DNA from: Planctomycetota bacterium
GTDB taxonomy: Bacteria; Planctomycetota; UBA1135
Length of the DNA stretch: 62,957 nt
Direction of reading: 5' to 3'
Assembly: GCA_004295085.1 (NCBI GenBank)
Contig: SHNF01000017.1
Coordinates: forward strand, 1 to 62,957
The notes beneath the pieces were generated by a model that saw nothing but the letters and a program-made list of their open reading frames with translations, had not been told where the DNA came from and ran no database searches. Every line of letters starts with the position of its first letter. Positions within the stretch are counted from its first letter, which is position 1. Below, one piece after another: positions 15,895-24,269 of the stretch. The position numbers and the translations under genes were made by a program.

Positions 15895-18150
15895 ATGGTC
15901 AAGTTTACTCCCCTCCCCTCAGTTGTCTTTGCTTGCATCCTCCTGGCTGCACCGAGCACGGCACTCCAGAGTCAGACACCTCAAGTTTGGCTGAAACATG
16001 ATGGCGGCTATTTCCCCTATTTCAGTATCACGGCAGCCGCCCTTGCATCTGTTTCCGGCGATACCATCTTCATTCGAGGGATGGTGGACGCAGCGGGCGC
16101 GCCCAAGGCATACTCGTTAGCCACTTCTGGGGAGAGTTTCCCGATCACTATCCCGGCGGGTGTGACTGTGAAGCCTTTGGACGGGACGCCTGTCTTCGTG
16201 GCGATCGATATCACCGATCCTGCAGTGGAGATCCTGACCTCGCAGGCAGTGCCTGGGCCAACTCCGCCGCAGACTAGGATAGAACAGTTGAGGTTGGGTG
16301 GAGCCAATGTTGCAATTTCAGCCTCGGCGGCCGCGAACCAGCAGATCAACGCGGTGCTGGAGGGCATCCGTTTCGGAGTCAATACGACGGGACTGCTCGC
16401 AAGCGCCACTGGCGGAACCATTTCAATTCAAGTGAACAACTGCCGCGTCGTTGACGGTAACCCTCTCGGCGCTCCAATCCCGCAACCCCGCCTTTTCACG
16501 TCCGGCCTAGTATTCCAGGCCAACGACGCAGCGATGCAGGGACCTCCAGGTTTGGTGGACGCCGACGTCACCAACCTGGAGACGGTTGGAACATTCGCGC
16601 TCAGCTCCATGCAGGGGACTGGCTTCACACGCCAGGCTGGTTCCCATGACCTCACTCCATTCGGGAACTTCACGCGACTCATCAGCGTGCTCGCCAATGG
16701 CGACACGAACAACGGCATCGGTGAACATAACGGCTTCGCGCTCGCCAACCCGGGCATTTCGCGAGTCATACTCAGGCTGAACGGTGGAGTTCTAGATGGC
16801 AAGTCGCTTTCGGCCTCAACAGGCTGGGACGTTGGCGTCTATGCAGATACACAGTCTCCGGCAGTCCAAATCCTGGATTACTGTTCGGCTTGGGAGGTGA
16901 CCATCACGGGAAGCCAGCTCCGCAACTTTCGCGCTGCCGGGGTGTACGGCGAGACGTACATCGAAACCCGTGGAAAACTCACGATGTCTCAAGCAATCGT
17001 GGAGCGTATCGGGGCCTTCAGTCCTGCCACAACGGATACTGCCCTTTACTCGGGTTTGCTCCTCGCTTCCACGGAATCGTATCTGAGTGTAGAGGCTGCT
17101 AACTGCAGTTTCCTTGACAACCAAGGGAGTGGAGCATACTTCCATGCTCATGATTCCATCCAGGCTGCCGAGATGTACTTTCCTACCGGTTTGTTTACCG
17201 ACTTGCAGAGATGCGCGTCCCATGGCAACCAACGCAACGGGCTCCATTTCGACGCCGCTCCCAACAAACCTCACTTTCCGAGAATTCAAGGAGCAACTGT
17301 CGGAGGAGCTCACGACTTCTATCCTAGCACGTATCGAAGCCTAATCGACCGTGGCGGCGAGCCCGACCCTAACCTCGAGCGTGGCCAAGGTGTGGTCAAT
17401 CGCTGCGACATCAGCAACAACGGAGACTATGGCGTGCTCATCGAGGCAACAGGGTCCTACTTTGATGGGCCAGAGTTCACGGCCGCCTCAGTTCGCTTCG
17501 TCAACACGTATATTTGGAACAACCCGGACGGCGGCTTCTTCTCCCGCCTGACGCCAGTGAGTCGCACTGAGAACAAGGCCCCGCTCTTGGTGTCTCCACT
17601 CGTGCACTGTACCCTTGCGTACAATGGGCCATCTTCCGGTGCAGGATGGACGATGGAGGTCGAGCCGGTGAATATTGGCGCCGGCCCACCCGACCGCTCC
17701 TTCTTCTGGGATGATGACCCGTTCAATCCTCTGCCCCACCCCGAGATCCTCGTCACAAGCCTCAATAACACGATCTTCCAGCGCGCGGTTTCAACGGACG
17801 GGGACTTTGGCGGGAACTTGGATGCCATCGAGATCTGGGATCAAGGAGTGCCGGGTACATTCTGGTGGGGTGCGTCAGCGCGAATCGGGCGGGCCGGTCT
17901 TCGCGGCAGCTACGTGCCGGACGGGGTTGATCCCAAGAACACGGTTTTCGCGTGTCCATTCGCTGGCCCGATCAATCCTGGTGGACGGACCAGCTCGCAG
18001 TGGTTCCTGAATCAGAATGGCCAGGCGGTTTTCTATGAATCGAACAACTACCTGCGGGCGGGATTCTCCCTCTCCGAGGATGCGGCTGACTATGAGGGTG
18101 TAACACGCCCTGCCTATCCGCTGCGGGACAAGGGAGGTGAGGAGGACTAG
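15895..18150 (+). CDS. Secreted right-handed beta-helix-like protein
   Basis: A 751-residue exported protein. The ATG at 15895 gives a clean signal peptide (VKFTPLPSVVFACILLAA, cleavage near LQSQT); a GTG at 15838 in frame would add an unlikely charged N-terminus. The body is rich in Asn, Gly, Ser and beta-branched residues with repeated short strands, for example ISIQVNNCRVVDGN, LSVEAANCSFLDNQGSG, VVNRCDISNNGDYGVLI, consistent with parallel beta-helix coils of about 22-30 residues. No catalytic motif of a polysaccharide lyase is recognised. GC content and codon use are clearly lower than in flanking genes, suggesting transfer. It ends 2 nt before the next gene. Confidence 0.7.
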   Translation: MVKFTPLPSVVFACILLAAPSTALQSQTPQVWLKHDGGYFPYFSITAAALASVSGDTIFIRGMVDAAGAPKAYSLATSGESFPITIPAGVTVKPLDGTPVFVAIDITDPAVEILTSQAVPGPTPPQTRIEQLRLGGANVAISASAAANQQINAVLEGIRFGVNTTGLLASATGGTISIQVNNCRVVDGNPLGAPIPQPRLFTSGLVFQANDAAMQGPPGLVDADVTNLETVGTFALSSMQGTGFTRQAGSHDLTPFGNFTRLISVLANGDTNNGIGEHNGFALANPGISRVILRLNGGVLDGKSLSASTGWDVGVYADTQSPAVQILDYCSAWEVTITGSQLRNFRAAGVYGETYIETRGKLTMSQAIVERIGAFSPATTDTALYSGLLLASTESYLSVEAANCSFLDNQGSGAYFHAHDSIQAAEMYFPTGLFTDLQRCASHGNQRNGLHFDAAPNKPHFPRIQGATVGGAHDFYPSTYRSLIDRGGEPDPNLERGQGVVNRCDISNNGDYGVLIEATGSYFDGPEFTAASVRFVNTYIWNNPDGGFFSRLTPVSRTENKAPLLVSPLVHCTLAYNGPSSGAGWTMEVEPVNIGAGPPDRSFFWDDDPFNPLPHPEILVTSLNNTIFQRAVSTDGDFGGNLDAIEIWDQGVPGTFWWGASARIGRAGLRGSYVPDGVDPKNTVFACPFAGPINPGGRTSSQWFLNQNGQAVFYESNNYLRAGFSLSEDAADYEGVTRPAYPLRDKGGEED

Positions 18151-18152
18151 TC

Positions 18153-19817
18153 ATGAACGCCTTGCTCGTTCTTGTGCTGACGATGGACACGACGCAAGTC
18201 GCGCGGGAATGGGTCGTCAAGGACGTCCTTCCTCCCAGCCCAGTGATGTCCGGCACTGAGCTGCTTTTCTTCGATGGCACGGTGACGGGGGATGTAGATG
18301 CAGATGAGCGCTGTGAGACCATTGTCTACGGCTGGTCTGTTACGCAGGGGGTCAGCTTCGAGGCCACACATCTTGGACTTCTGACAGATTCTGCCAACCA
18401 TGTTTGGTGGAGCCAGGCTTCAGCCTCGACTAAACTCTACATCGAGAGCCCTCCTGTGAGCCCGAGATATGCCCTCACGCGCTCAGCGCTGGGCACGCTT
18501 CTGGCCATAGGAAGCGGCTCTTACAACTACTCTCTCACCACATGGGACCTGCTCACACCCTACCAACCGGTTGCTGTTTCGCCAGCGCAAGCGCCCTTGG
18601 GCTTTACCCGCGGGGATGACCTGAACGGAGACGGATACGAGGAGATTTTCTTTCAGGATTACACCGGAGCTTATCGAACCGCGGGATTGATGGATGGACG
18701 GACTCTAACAGTCATGTGGCAGCACAGCGAATTCAGTGAATCCGGCGCCGCAATGGTCCTACGACAAGATCCCGGCCTGCTGCCCGATTTGAACGGTGAC
18801 CAGGTTCCCGACTTCATTGCATTGTGGCCCTTGTATGATCCCACGCTTCCTGGCTTCTGGGAGCATGATATCTGGGCACTTTCTGGCCTTGACGGAAGCT
18901 TCCTATGGCGAAACCGCGAGAACTCTGGTGGAGGCCAGAGATGGGGACCGGTTGGTGGCCAAGACGTGAACTACGACGGTGTGGCCGATTTTGCGCTTAC
19001 CAACGTTGGCCTGCTTAAGGCCGTCGATGGCGCCAGTGGATTAAACCTGTGGGCCTTCGATCCGCGGATCACCTTTGCCGGCCTCGCCCCGCCGGGGACT
19101 GTTTACTGGGCCATGCTCGAACCTGCGGTCCTGAACCGGAGTGCCGTTGCGGCGCCGCTGGAGCTATGCGGCGTCATTCAGTTCTTCCATACCGCCACTC
19201 AGACGTACGAGGAGGCACTGGTGCACGTGGATGCGGGTACCGGAGCATTCCTGGAGCAAGTCCCCCTGCCCCACGACTTGGAGCCGTGGTTCCCGGATCC
19301 CATGCAAGAGCCGCTGAGTGGATCGTATGGATTCGCACTTGGTGACGCGGATCGTGACGGCCTCAAGGAAATCGGCTGGCGGGCGCCGGCTTACACCTAT
19401 GACCACTCCACCTTCTGGGCGCCGCCGACACACCTGGTCACGCTCGGGCTCCGGACCTTGCGGGTGCCGCGGGACGTTCGCGTTGGAGCGGCCATAGTCT
19501 TCGATGTGGCAATCCCGTCTGCTCCCGACCACGAGTTCTTTGTGCTGGTTTCACGACGCTTCGACCGCCGGGGCTTCCTTGTGAATCGCTGGGAAACCCA
19601 CCTCGGCGTGGACCAGTGGCTGGACTGGTCCTATCGCACGCGGGCTCTGTCGGGGAGGCTGGATGCCCTGGGTGCCGGAAGCGTGGCGTGGACGCTGCCC
19701 GCGAATCCGGCCCTGGCCGGTCAGACCGTGTACAGCAAGGCGGTTGTTCTGCAACCGGGCACGGTGGATCGCGTCTGGACCTTGTCCACGCTCGGGATAA
19801 CGGCGATAACTCCGTGA
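18153..19817 (+). CDS. FG-GAP/VCBS-like repeat protein
   Basis: A 554-residue protein with at least four FG-GAP-type calcium-binding repeats: DDLNGDGYEEIFF, PDLNGDQVPDFIAL, QDVNYDGVADFAL and GDADRDGLKEIGW. These form blades of a beta-propeller as in integrin alpha chains and many secreted bacterial proteins. The N-terminus MNALLVLVLTMDT is only weakly hydrophobic, so export is likely but not certain. A C-terminal beta domain (VPRDVRVGAAIVFDVAI onward) follows. It starts 2 nt after the beta-helix gene and shares its lower GC content, so the two probably arrived together and are co-expressed. Function unknown. Confidence 0.7.
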   Translation: MNALLVLVLTMDTTQVAREWVVKDVLPPSPVMSGTELLFFDGTVTGDVDADERCETIVYGWSVTQGVSFEATHLGLLTDSANHVWWSQASASTKLYIESPPVSPRYALTRSALGTLLAIGSGSYNYSLTTWDLLTPYQPVAVSPAQAPLGFTRGDDLNGDGYEEIFFQDYTGAYRTAGLMDGRTLTVMWQHSEFSESGAAMVLRQDPGLLPDLNGDQVPDFIALWPLYDPTLPGFWEHDIWALSGLDGSFLWRNRENSGGGQRWGPVGGQDVNYDGVADFALTNVGLLKAVDGASGLNLWAFDPRITFAGLAPPGTVYWAMLEPAVLNRSAVAAPLELCGVIQFFHTATQTYEEALVHVDAGTGAFLEQVPLPHDLEPWFPDPMQEPLSGSYGFALGDADRDGLKEIGWRAPAYTYDHSTFWAPPTHLVTLGLRTLRVPRDVRVGAAIVFDVAIPSAPDHEFFVLVSRRFDRRGFLVNRWETHLGVDQWLDWSYRTRALSGRLDALGAGSVAWTLPANPALAGQTVYSKAVVLQPGTVDRVWTLSTLGITAITP

Positions 19818-19853
19818 ATGGGAGAGGCCGGCGGACACCACTCGAATCCTCTG

Positions 19854-21344
19854 ATGATCCAATCCAAGACGCTCGCCCCGTCCACCGGAGCTCCGGCGCT
19901 GGACTTCGGCAGCGCCTGGGACTATGCGGCGGCGCCGGAGCGCGTCCAGGTGAAGATCGCGGCGCGCTACGGCCACTTCATCGGCGGCAAGTTCGTGCCG
20001 CCGGCGGAAGGGAAGCACTTCCCGACCGTCAACCCAGCCACCGAGGAGACCCTCTCCGAGATCGCGCTCGGCAGCGCCGCCGACGTCGACCGCGCCGTCG
20101 CCGCGGCCAAAGCGGCGCTGCCCCGCTGGTCGCGCCTGCCCGCCCGCGAGCGCGCAAAGTACATGTTCCGGATCGCCCGCCGCATCCAGGAGCGGGCGCG
20201 CGAGCTGGCGGTGCTCGAGACCCGCGACGGCGGCAAGCCGATCAAGGAGAGCCGCGACATCGACATCCCCGAGGCCGCGCAGCACTTCTTCTACCACGCC
20301 GGCTGGGCCGACAAGCTGCAATACGCCTTCCCCGGGCGCAATGCCCGGCCGGTCGGCGTCTGCGGCCAGATCATCCCCTGGAACTTCCCGCTGCTGATGG
20401 CCGCCTGGAAGCTGGCGCCGGCCCTCGCCTGCGGCAACACCGCCGTGCTCAAGCCGGCCGAGACCACGCCGCTTACCGCGCTGCGCCTGGCCGAAATCCT
20501 GGCGGAGATCGATCTGCCGCCCGGCGTCGTCAACATCGTCACCGGCGCCGGCGAGACCGGAGCTGCGCTCGTAGCCCATCCCGGCGTCCGCAAGATCGCC
20601 TTCACCGGCAGCACCGAGGTCGGAAAGAAGATCGCGGCCAGCATCGCCGGCAGCGGCAAGCGCGTCACGCTGGAACTCGGCGGCAAGTCCCCGAACATCA
20701 TCTTCGAGGACGCCAGCCTCGACCAGGCCATCGAAGGCATCATCCAGGGCATCTACTACAACCAGGGGCACGTCTGCTGCGCCGGCTCGCGCCTGTTCGT
20801 GCAGGAGAGCGTGCTGGACGAGGTCCTGGTGAAGCTGGACATCCGGCTGCGCAGCCTGCGCGTCGGCGACCCGCTGGACAAGAACACCGACGTGGGCGCC
20901 ATCAACAGCGCCGACCAGTTGCAGAAGATCCGCCGCTACCTCGACGTCGGCCGCGCCGAGGGCGCCGACCTGCACGAGAGCAACGGCTCGCCGCTGCCCG
21001 AGCGCGGCTACTGGTGCCGCCCGTGCTACTTCACGGGCGTGCAGCCGGCGCACACCATCGCCCGCGACGAGATCTTCGGCCCGGTCCTGGCCGTGATGAG
21101 CTTCCGCACGCCCGAGGAGGCGATCACGCGCGCCAACAACACGCCCTACGGGCTCGCCGCCGGCGTCTGGACCGACAAGGGCAGCAAGATCTTCGAGGTG
21201 GCGAAGCGGCTGAAGGCCGGCGTCGTCTGGTGCAACACCTACAACCAGTTCGACCCTGCCAGCCCCTTCGGCGGCTTCAAGGAGAGCGGCTTCGGCCGCG
21301 AGGGCGGCCTGCACGGCCTGCGCGCCTACCTGGAGCTGTCCTGA
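19854..21344 (+). CDS. NAD(P)-dependent aldehyde dehydrogenase, full length
   Basis: A 496-residue aldehyde dehydrogenase from the ATG at 19854; an ATG at 19818 directly after the upstream stop would add 12 residues with no family resemblance. Catalytic residues are intact: the general-base Glu274 in LELGGKSP and the nucleophile Cys308 in GHVCCAGSR. The NAD-binding FTGSTEVGK and the IIPWNFPLLMAAWKLAP block are present. It probably oxidises the acetaldehyde released by DeoC. It is followed 13 nt downstream by a truncated aldehyde dehydrogenase homologue; together they resemble a split ALDH16-type two-domain protein. Confidence 0.93.
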   Translation: MIQSKTLAPSTGAPALDFGSAWDYAAAPERVQVKIAARYGHFIGGKFVPPAEGKHFPTVNPATEETLSEIALGSAADVDRAVAAAKAALPRWSRLPARERAKYMFRIARRIQERARELAVLETRDGGKPIKESRDIDIPEAAQHFFYHAGWADKLQYAFPGRNARPVGVCGQIIPWNFPLLMAAWKLAPALACGNTAVLKPAETTPLTALRLAEILAEIDLPPGVVNIVTGAGETGAALVAHPGVRKIAFTGSTEVGKKIAASIAGSGKRVTLELGGKSPNIIFEDASLDQAIEGIIQGIYYNQGHVCCAGSRLFVQESVLDEVLVKLDIRLRSLRVGDPLDKNTDVGAINSADQLQKIRRYLDVGRAEGADLHESNGSPLPERGYWCRPCYFTGVQPAHTIARDEIFGPVLAVMSFRTPEEAITRANNTPYGLAAGVWTDKGSKIFEVAKRLKAGVVWCNTYNQFDPASPFGGFKESGFGREGGLHGLRAYLELS

Positions 21345-21357
21345 TGGAGCCGTCCTG

Positions 21358-22230
21358 ATGGCCGAGCGCCTCGCCGTCCTCAAGACCTACAAGCTCTACC
21401 TCAAGGGCGAGTTCCCGCGCTCGGAATCCGGCCGCACCATCGAGATCAAGGATTCGCGCGGCCGCACCCTCGCGCACGTCTGCCGCGCCAGCAAGAAGGA
21501 TCTGCGCGAGGCAGTGCGCGCGGCGCGCGAGGCGCAGCCCGCATGGGCCGCCCGCACCGCCTACAACCGCGGCCAGATCCTCTACCGCATGGCCGAGATG
21601 ATGGAGGGGAAGGCCGACGAATTCGTCACGACACTCTCCGCGACCGTTCCCGGCGGCAAGACCCGCGCCCGCAAGGAAGTGCAAGCCGCCATCGACCGCC
21701 TGGTCTGCTTCGGCGGCTGGGCCGACAAGTTCACCCAGGTGCTCGGCTGCGCCAACCCGGTGGCCGGGCCCTTCCACAACTTCACGATCCCCGAGCCGAC
21801 CGGCGTCATCGGCGTGATCGCGCCCGACCAGGAGCCGCTGCTCGCGCTCATCTCGCTGATCGCGCCGCCGCTGTGCACCGGCAATACCGTCGTGGCGCTC
21901 GGCAGCGAAGCCCACCCGATCGCGACAGCCGTCCTCGGCGAAGTCTGCGCGACCAGCGACCTGCCCGGCGGCGTCGTCAACCTGCTCACCGGCCTGCGCG
22001 AGGAGCTGCTGCCGGTCTTCACCGAGCACCGCGACCTGGACGGCCTGCACGCCGCGGTAGCCTCCTCACAGGACCGCAAGACCCTCGAGCTCGGCGCCGC
22101 CGAGAACCTCAAGCGCGTGCGCGTGCACACCGCCACCCTCGACTGGTACGACGAGCGCGACTGCCACTCCCCGTACTGGATCGAGCCCTTTGTCGAGATG
22201 AAGACCCTCTGGCACCCCTCCGCGACCTGA
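21358..22230 (+). CDS. Short aldehyde dehydrogenase homologue without catalytic domain
   Basis: A 290-residue protein matching the N-terminal, cofactor-domain part of aldehyde dehydrogenases: YLKGEFPRSESGRTIEI, GVIGVIAPDQEPLLALISL in place of the usual IIPWNFP block, CTGNTVVALGS, and LPGGVVNLLTG. The usual GSTxxGK segment and the whole catalytic Cys domain are absent, and the protein ends naturally with WIEPFVEMKTLWHP. It is not obviously a broken gene: the frame is clean and codon use is normal. It is best seen as a non-catalytic partner of the upstream dehydrogenase, like the truncated second domain I recall in ALDH16. That assignment is inference. Confidence 0.75.
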   Translation: MAERLAVLKTYKLYLKGEFPRSESGRTIEIKDSRGRTLAHVCRASKKDLREAVRAAREAQPAWAARTAYNRGQILYRMAEMMEGKADEFVTTLSATVPGGKTRARKEVQAAIDRLVCFGGWADKFTQVLGCANPVAGPFHNFTIPEPTGVIGVIAPDQEPLLALISLIAPPLCTGNTVVALGSEAHPIATAVLGEVCATSDLPGGVVNLLTGLREELLPVFTEHRDLDGLHAAVASSQDRKTLELGAAENLKRVRVHTATLDWYDERDCHSPYWIEPFVEMKTLWHPSAT

Positions 22231-22338
22231 CTCGCGAAGCAGCCGGTGGCACGCCCGCTGGCCGGCCAGCGCCATGCCGCCGGTGCCCTGCGCTAAGATC
22301 CAGTGCGATGGCGATACGACTGGACCTCCAGCGCCGGC

Positions 22339-22490
22339 GAACGCGGATCTGTCTAACGTGGCGTCAGCTTCCCGGCGGTTCGTCGCATGCTCGCCGCCAG
22401 CAGGCTGTTGCGGGCACCTGCACGGGCGCACAGGCAGAATTAGGCAGTGTGCGCCGACTGCGTTGGCGTCGAAACGCAGATCTGTCCAAT
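22339..22490 (+). repeat. Imperfect 19-20 bp direct repeat in a gene-free stretch
   Basis: GAACGCGGATCTGTCTAAC (22339-22357) and GAAACGCAGATCTGTCCAAT (22471-22490) differ at a few positions and one indel. They lie in the 298-bp gene-free stretch 22231-22528 that marks the junction between the aldehyde dehydrogenase genes and the accessory region. A hairpin (TAGGCAG 22497-22503 with CTGCCTA 22515-22521) follows just before the next gene. Nothing else is recognised in this stretch. Confidence 0.4.
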
Positions 22491-22528
22491 TGTAGTTAGG
22501 CAGCTTGAAACCCTCTGCCTAGGTAACT

Positions 22529-23271
22529 ATGAGATCTGCGAAGCGTATCGGCCAGAACATCGGGCTCCTGATCCTCCTGCAGCTCGCCGCTGGACTCCTG
22601 GTGATCTTCGTGTTGCTACCGCCACTCACGACGCCCCCGGGCTTCCTTGAAAACGCGGCGGCGAGCTCTCTCCAGCTCGGCGTAGCTGTAGTTTTATGGT
22701 TTGCGGCGGGCGCGCTTTCGATCGCCATCGCCATCGCGGCATGGCCGCTCTTTCGCCGGTACAGCTCCGCGATGGCGCTATGGCTGGTGGCCTTGAGCGT
22801 GGTTGTTTTTTCGCTGCTCGCCGTCGAGAACGCCACCGTGATGTCCATGCTCTCTTTGAGCCAGGACTACGCAGCGGCTGGTGCGCCGGATTCCGAGGTT
22901 TTCAAGACCCTGGGGGGGGGGGGGTGGTCGGCGCGACACGCAAATGGGCTCATCTCACGAGCGCGCTCGTCGGGGAATGCATGATCTTCGTGCTCTACAG
23001 CATCCTGTACCGCTTCAGGCTCGTACCGCGCGCATTGTCTGTCTTCGGCCTGGTCACGGTCATGCTGAAGATCACGGCGCTCACCATGCCATTCTTCGGG
23101 CATCGCATCGTGCTAGCGATGGTCCTGCCGCAGCCTGTGATCTACCTGGCTCTAGCGTTATTGCTGGTGGCGAAGGGACTCAAGGAGTGGCCTCGGCCGT
23201 TCGATGCCGAGGCGCAGCAGGACGCCAGCGGTACGCTGCGCGGCCCGCAGGTCAGCCCCAAGGAGAGATGA
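22529..23271 (+). pseudogene. DUF4386-type membrane protein, frameshifted at a G run
   Basis: Reading from the ATG at 22529 gives a membrane protein (MRSAKRIGQ... with several hydrophobic helices) up to a run of 13 G at 22912-22924, after which the homologous sequence continues in another frame (KWAHLTSALVGECMIFVLYSILYRF) to a stop at 23271. The next gene is an intact paralogue that shows where the frame should go: FEALGVVVRAARRWAH. One G more or two fewer would restore the frame, giving about 247 residues. The run may be a sequencing error, a true mutation or a phase-variable tract. DUF4386 proteins are multi-helix membrane proteins of unknown function; family assignment is from memory. Confidence 0.7.
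22912..22924 (+). repeat. Homopolymer of 13 guanines inside a coding region
   Basis: Thirteen consecutive G sit at the frameshift of the first DUF4386-type gene. The intact paralogue has CTGGGCGTAGTGGTC at the equivalent place, so the ancestral sequence was probably G-rich but interrupted. Confidence 0.85.
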
Positions 23272-23275
23272 CCAC

Positions 23276-23980
23276 ATGAGATCTGCGAAGCGAACCGGTC
23301 AGACCATCGGGCTCCTGATTCTCGCGCAGGTAACCGCTGGACCCATCGTAAACTTCGGGCTGTTGCGGCCAATCACAACGCCGGGCTTCCTTGCGAACGC
23401 GGTGGGGAGCTCGCTCCAGCTCGGCGTCGCTGTGGTTGTCTTGTTTGTCACTGGCGCCCTTTCGATCGGCATCGCCGTCACGGCGTGGCCGGTCTTTCGT
23501 GAGTACAGCCCCAGGATGGCGCTCTCGCTCCTGAGTTTGGGCGTGGCCAGTTTTTCGGTGGCCGCGGTCGAGAACTGCAGCGTGATGTCGATGCTGTCTT
23601 TGAGCCAGGCGTACGCAGCGGCAGACACTGCAGATCCAGGGGTTTTCGAAGCGCTGGGCGTAGTGGTCCGCGCGGCACGCCGGTGGGCTCATGTCACGAA
23701 CCTCCTTGTCGGCGGCGGCATGATCTTCATCTTCTACAGCATCCTGTACCGCTTCGCCCTCGTTCCGCGCGCTTTGTCCGCCTTCGGGCTGGCAGCGGCC
23801 CTGCTGCACATCGCGGCGGTTACGATGGCCTTTTTGGGGCCCTACGTCTTTCCACTCATGATCCCGCTGGGTGTGAGCTACCTGGCTATTGCACTATGGC
23901 TGATGGCGAAGGGGTTCGATGAGGGACCTCACGCACCTCGTCCCGGGGCCGAAGGTGGCGCCGGACTCTCGGGGGCGTAG
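23276..23980 (+). CDS. DUF4386-type membrane protein, intact paralogue
   Basis: A 234-residue integral membrane protein with about six or seven hydrophobic helices. AAGGAG (23260-23265) lies 10 nt upstream of the ATG, which itself is 4 nt after the stop of the broken paralogue. The two genes start with nearly the same DNA (ATGAGATCTGCGAAGCG) and share blocks such as SSLQLGVAVV, SVMSMLSLSQ and FYSILYRF, so they arose by tandem duplication. The family function is unknown. An attC-like site follows 72 nt downstream, so this gene, or the pair, may be an integron cassette. Confidence 0.75.
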   Translation: MRSAKRTGQTIGLLILAQVTAGPIVNFGLLRPITTPGFLANAVGSSLQLGVAVVVLFVTGALSIGIAVTAWPVFREYSPRMALSLLSLGVASFSVAAVENCSVMSMLSLSQAYAAADTADPGVFEALGVVVRAARRWAHVTNLLVGGGMIFIFYSILYRFALVPRALSAFGLAAALLHIAAVTMAFLGPYVFPLMIPLGVSYLAIALWLMAKGFDEGPHAPRPGAEGGAGLSGA

Positions 23981-24052
23981 GAGTGGCCGCAAAGGTCGAC
24001 GCCGGCTCGCTTGGAGGATCGGGTGATGCGGCGACCCTTTTGGCGACGAGCT

Positions 24053-24112
24053 GCCTAACAACGGCATGCAGCGGACGGCGCTGCGCGCCGCCGCTGATGC
24101 CGAGCGTTGGGC
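24053..24112 (+). other. attC-like integron recombination site (60 bp)
   Basis: The segment begins GCCTAAC (24053-24059, matching RYYYAAC) and ends GTTGGGC (24106-24112, matching GTTRRRY). Between them is an imperfect inverted repeat: the left arm AACGGCATGCAGCGGACGGC pairs with the right arm GCCGCCGCTGATGCCGAGC, with a one-base offset that would leave an extrahelical base, as in true attC folds. Length (60 bp) and position directly 3' of a gene are as for cassette attC sites. No integrase or attI is visible in the window. Confidence 0.75.
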
Positions 24113-24163
24113 GACGAAGAGGACGTCGGAGTAGAATCTCCACGCGCGATAGGAGGGGCACAC

Positions 24164-24265
24164 ATGCGGTTTACCGTGGAATACGGACGCGAGGATGATG
24201 GCCGGTGGCTGGCCAAAGCACGGCCCTGCAAGCCAACGTTCCTGCATCATCGGAGGGAGAGGTAA
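24164..24265 (+). pseudogene. 5' fragment of a HicB-like antitoxin gene
   Basis: A 33-codon frame starts at an ATG with a strong AGGAGG (24151-24156) site. Its first ~17 residues, [17 protein letters not shown], match the opening of HicB-type antitoxins, in which the segment normally continues as an acidic EIPELPG-like strand. Here it switches after residue 17 to an unrelated basic tail ([16 protein letters not shown]) and stops 4 nt before the hydrolase ATG. It is most simply a gene cut by a recombination event whose right side brought in the hydrolase. No hicA toxin gene is adjacent. Confidence 0.6.
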
Positions 24266-24269
24266 TCCC

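Noticed and set aside
21358..22230. Short aldehyde dehydrogenase as a broken pseudogene
   Set aside because: The frame and codon use are clean, the C-terminus looks like a natural end and no remains of the missing domain follow downstream.
22351..22501. A possible second attC site between GTCTAAC and GTTAGGC
   Set aside because: At 151 bp it is longer than most attC sites and the sequences next to the two ends do not pair, so the required palindrome is missing.
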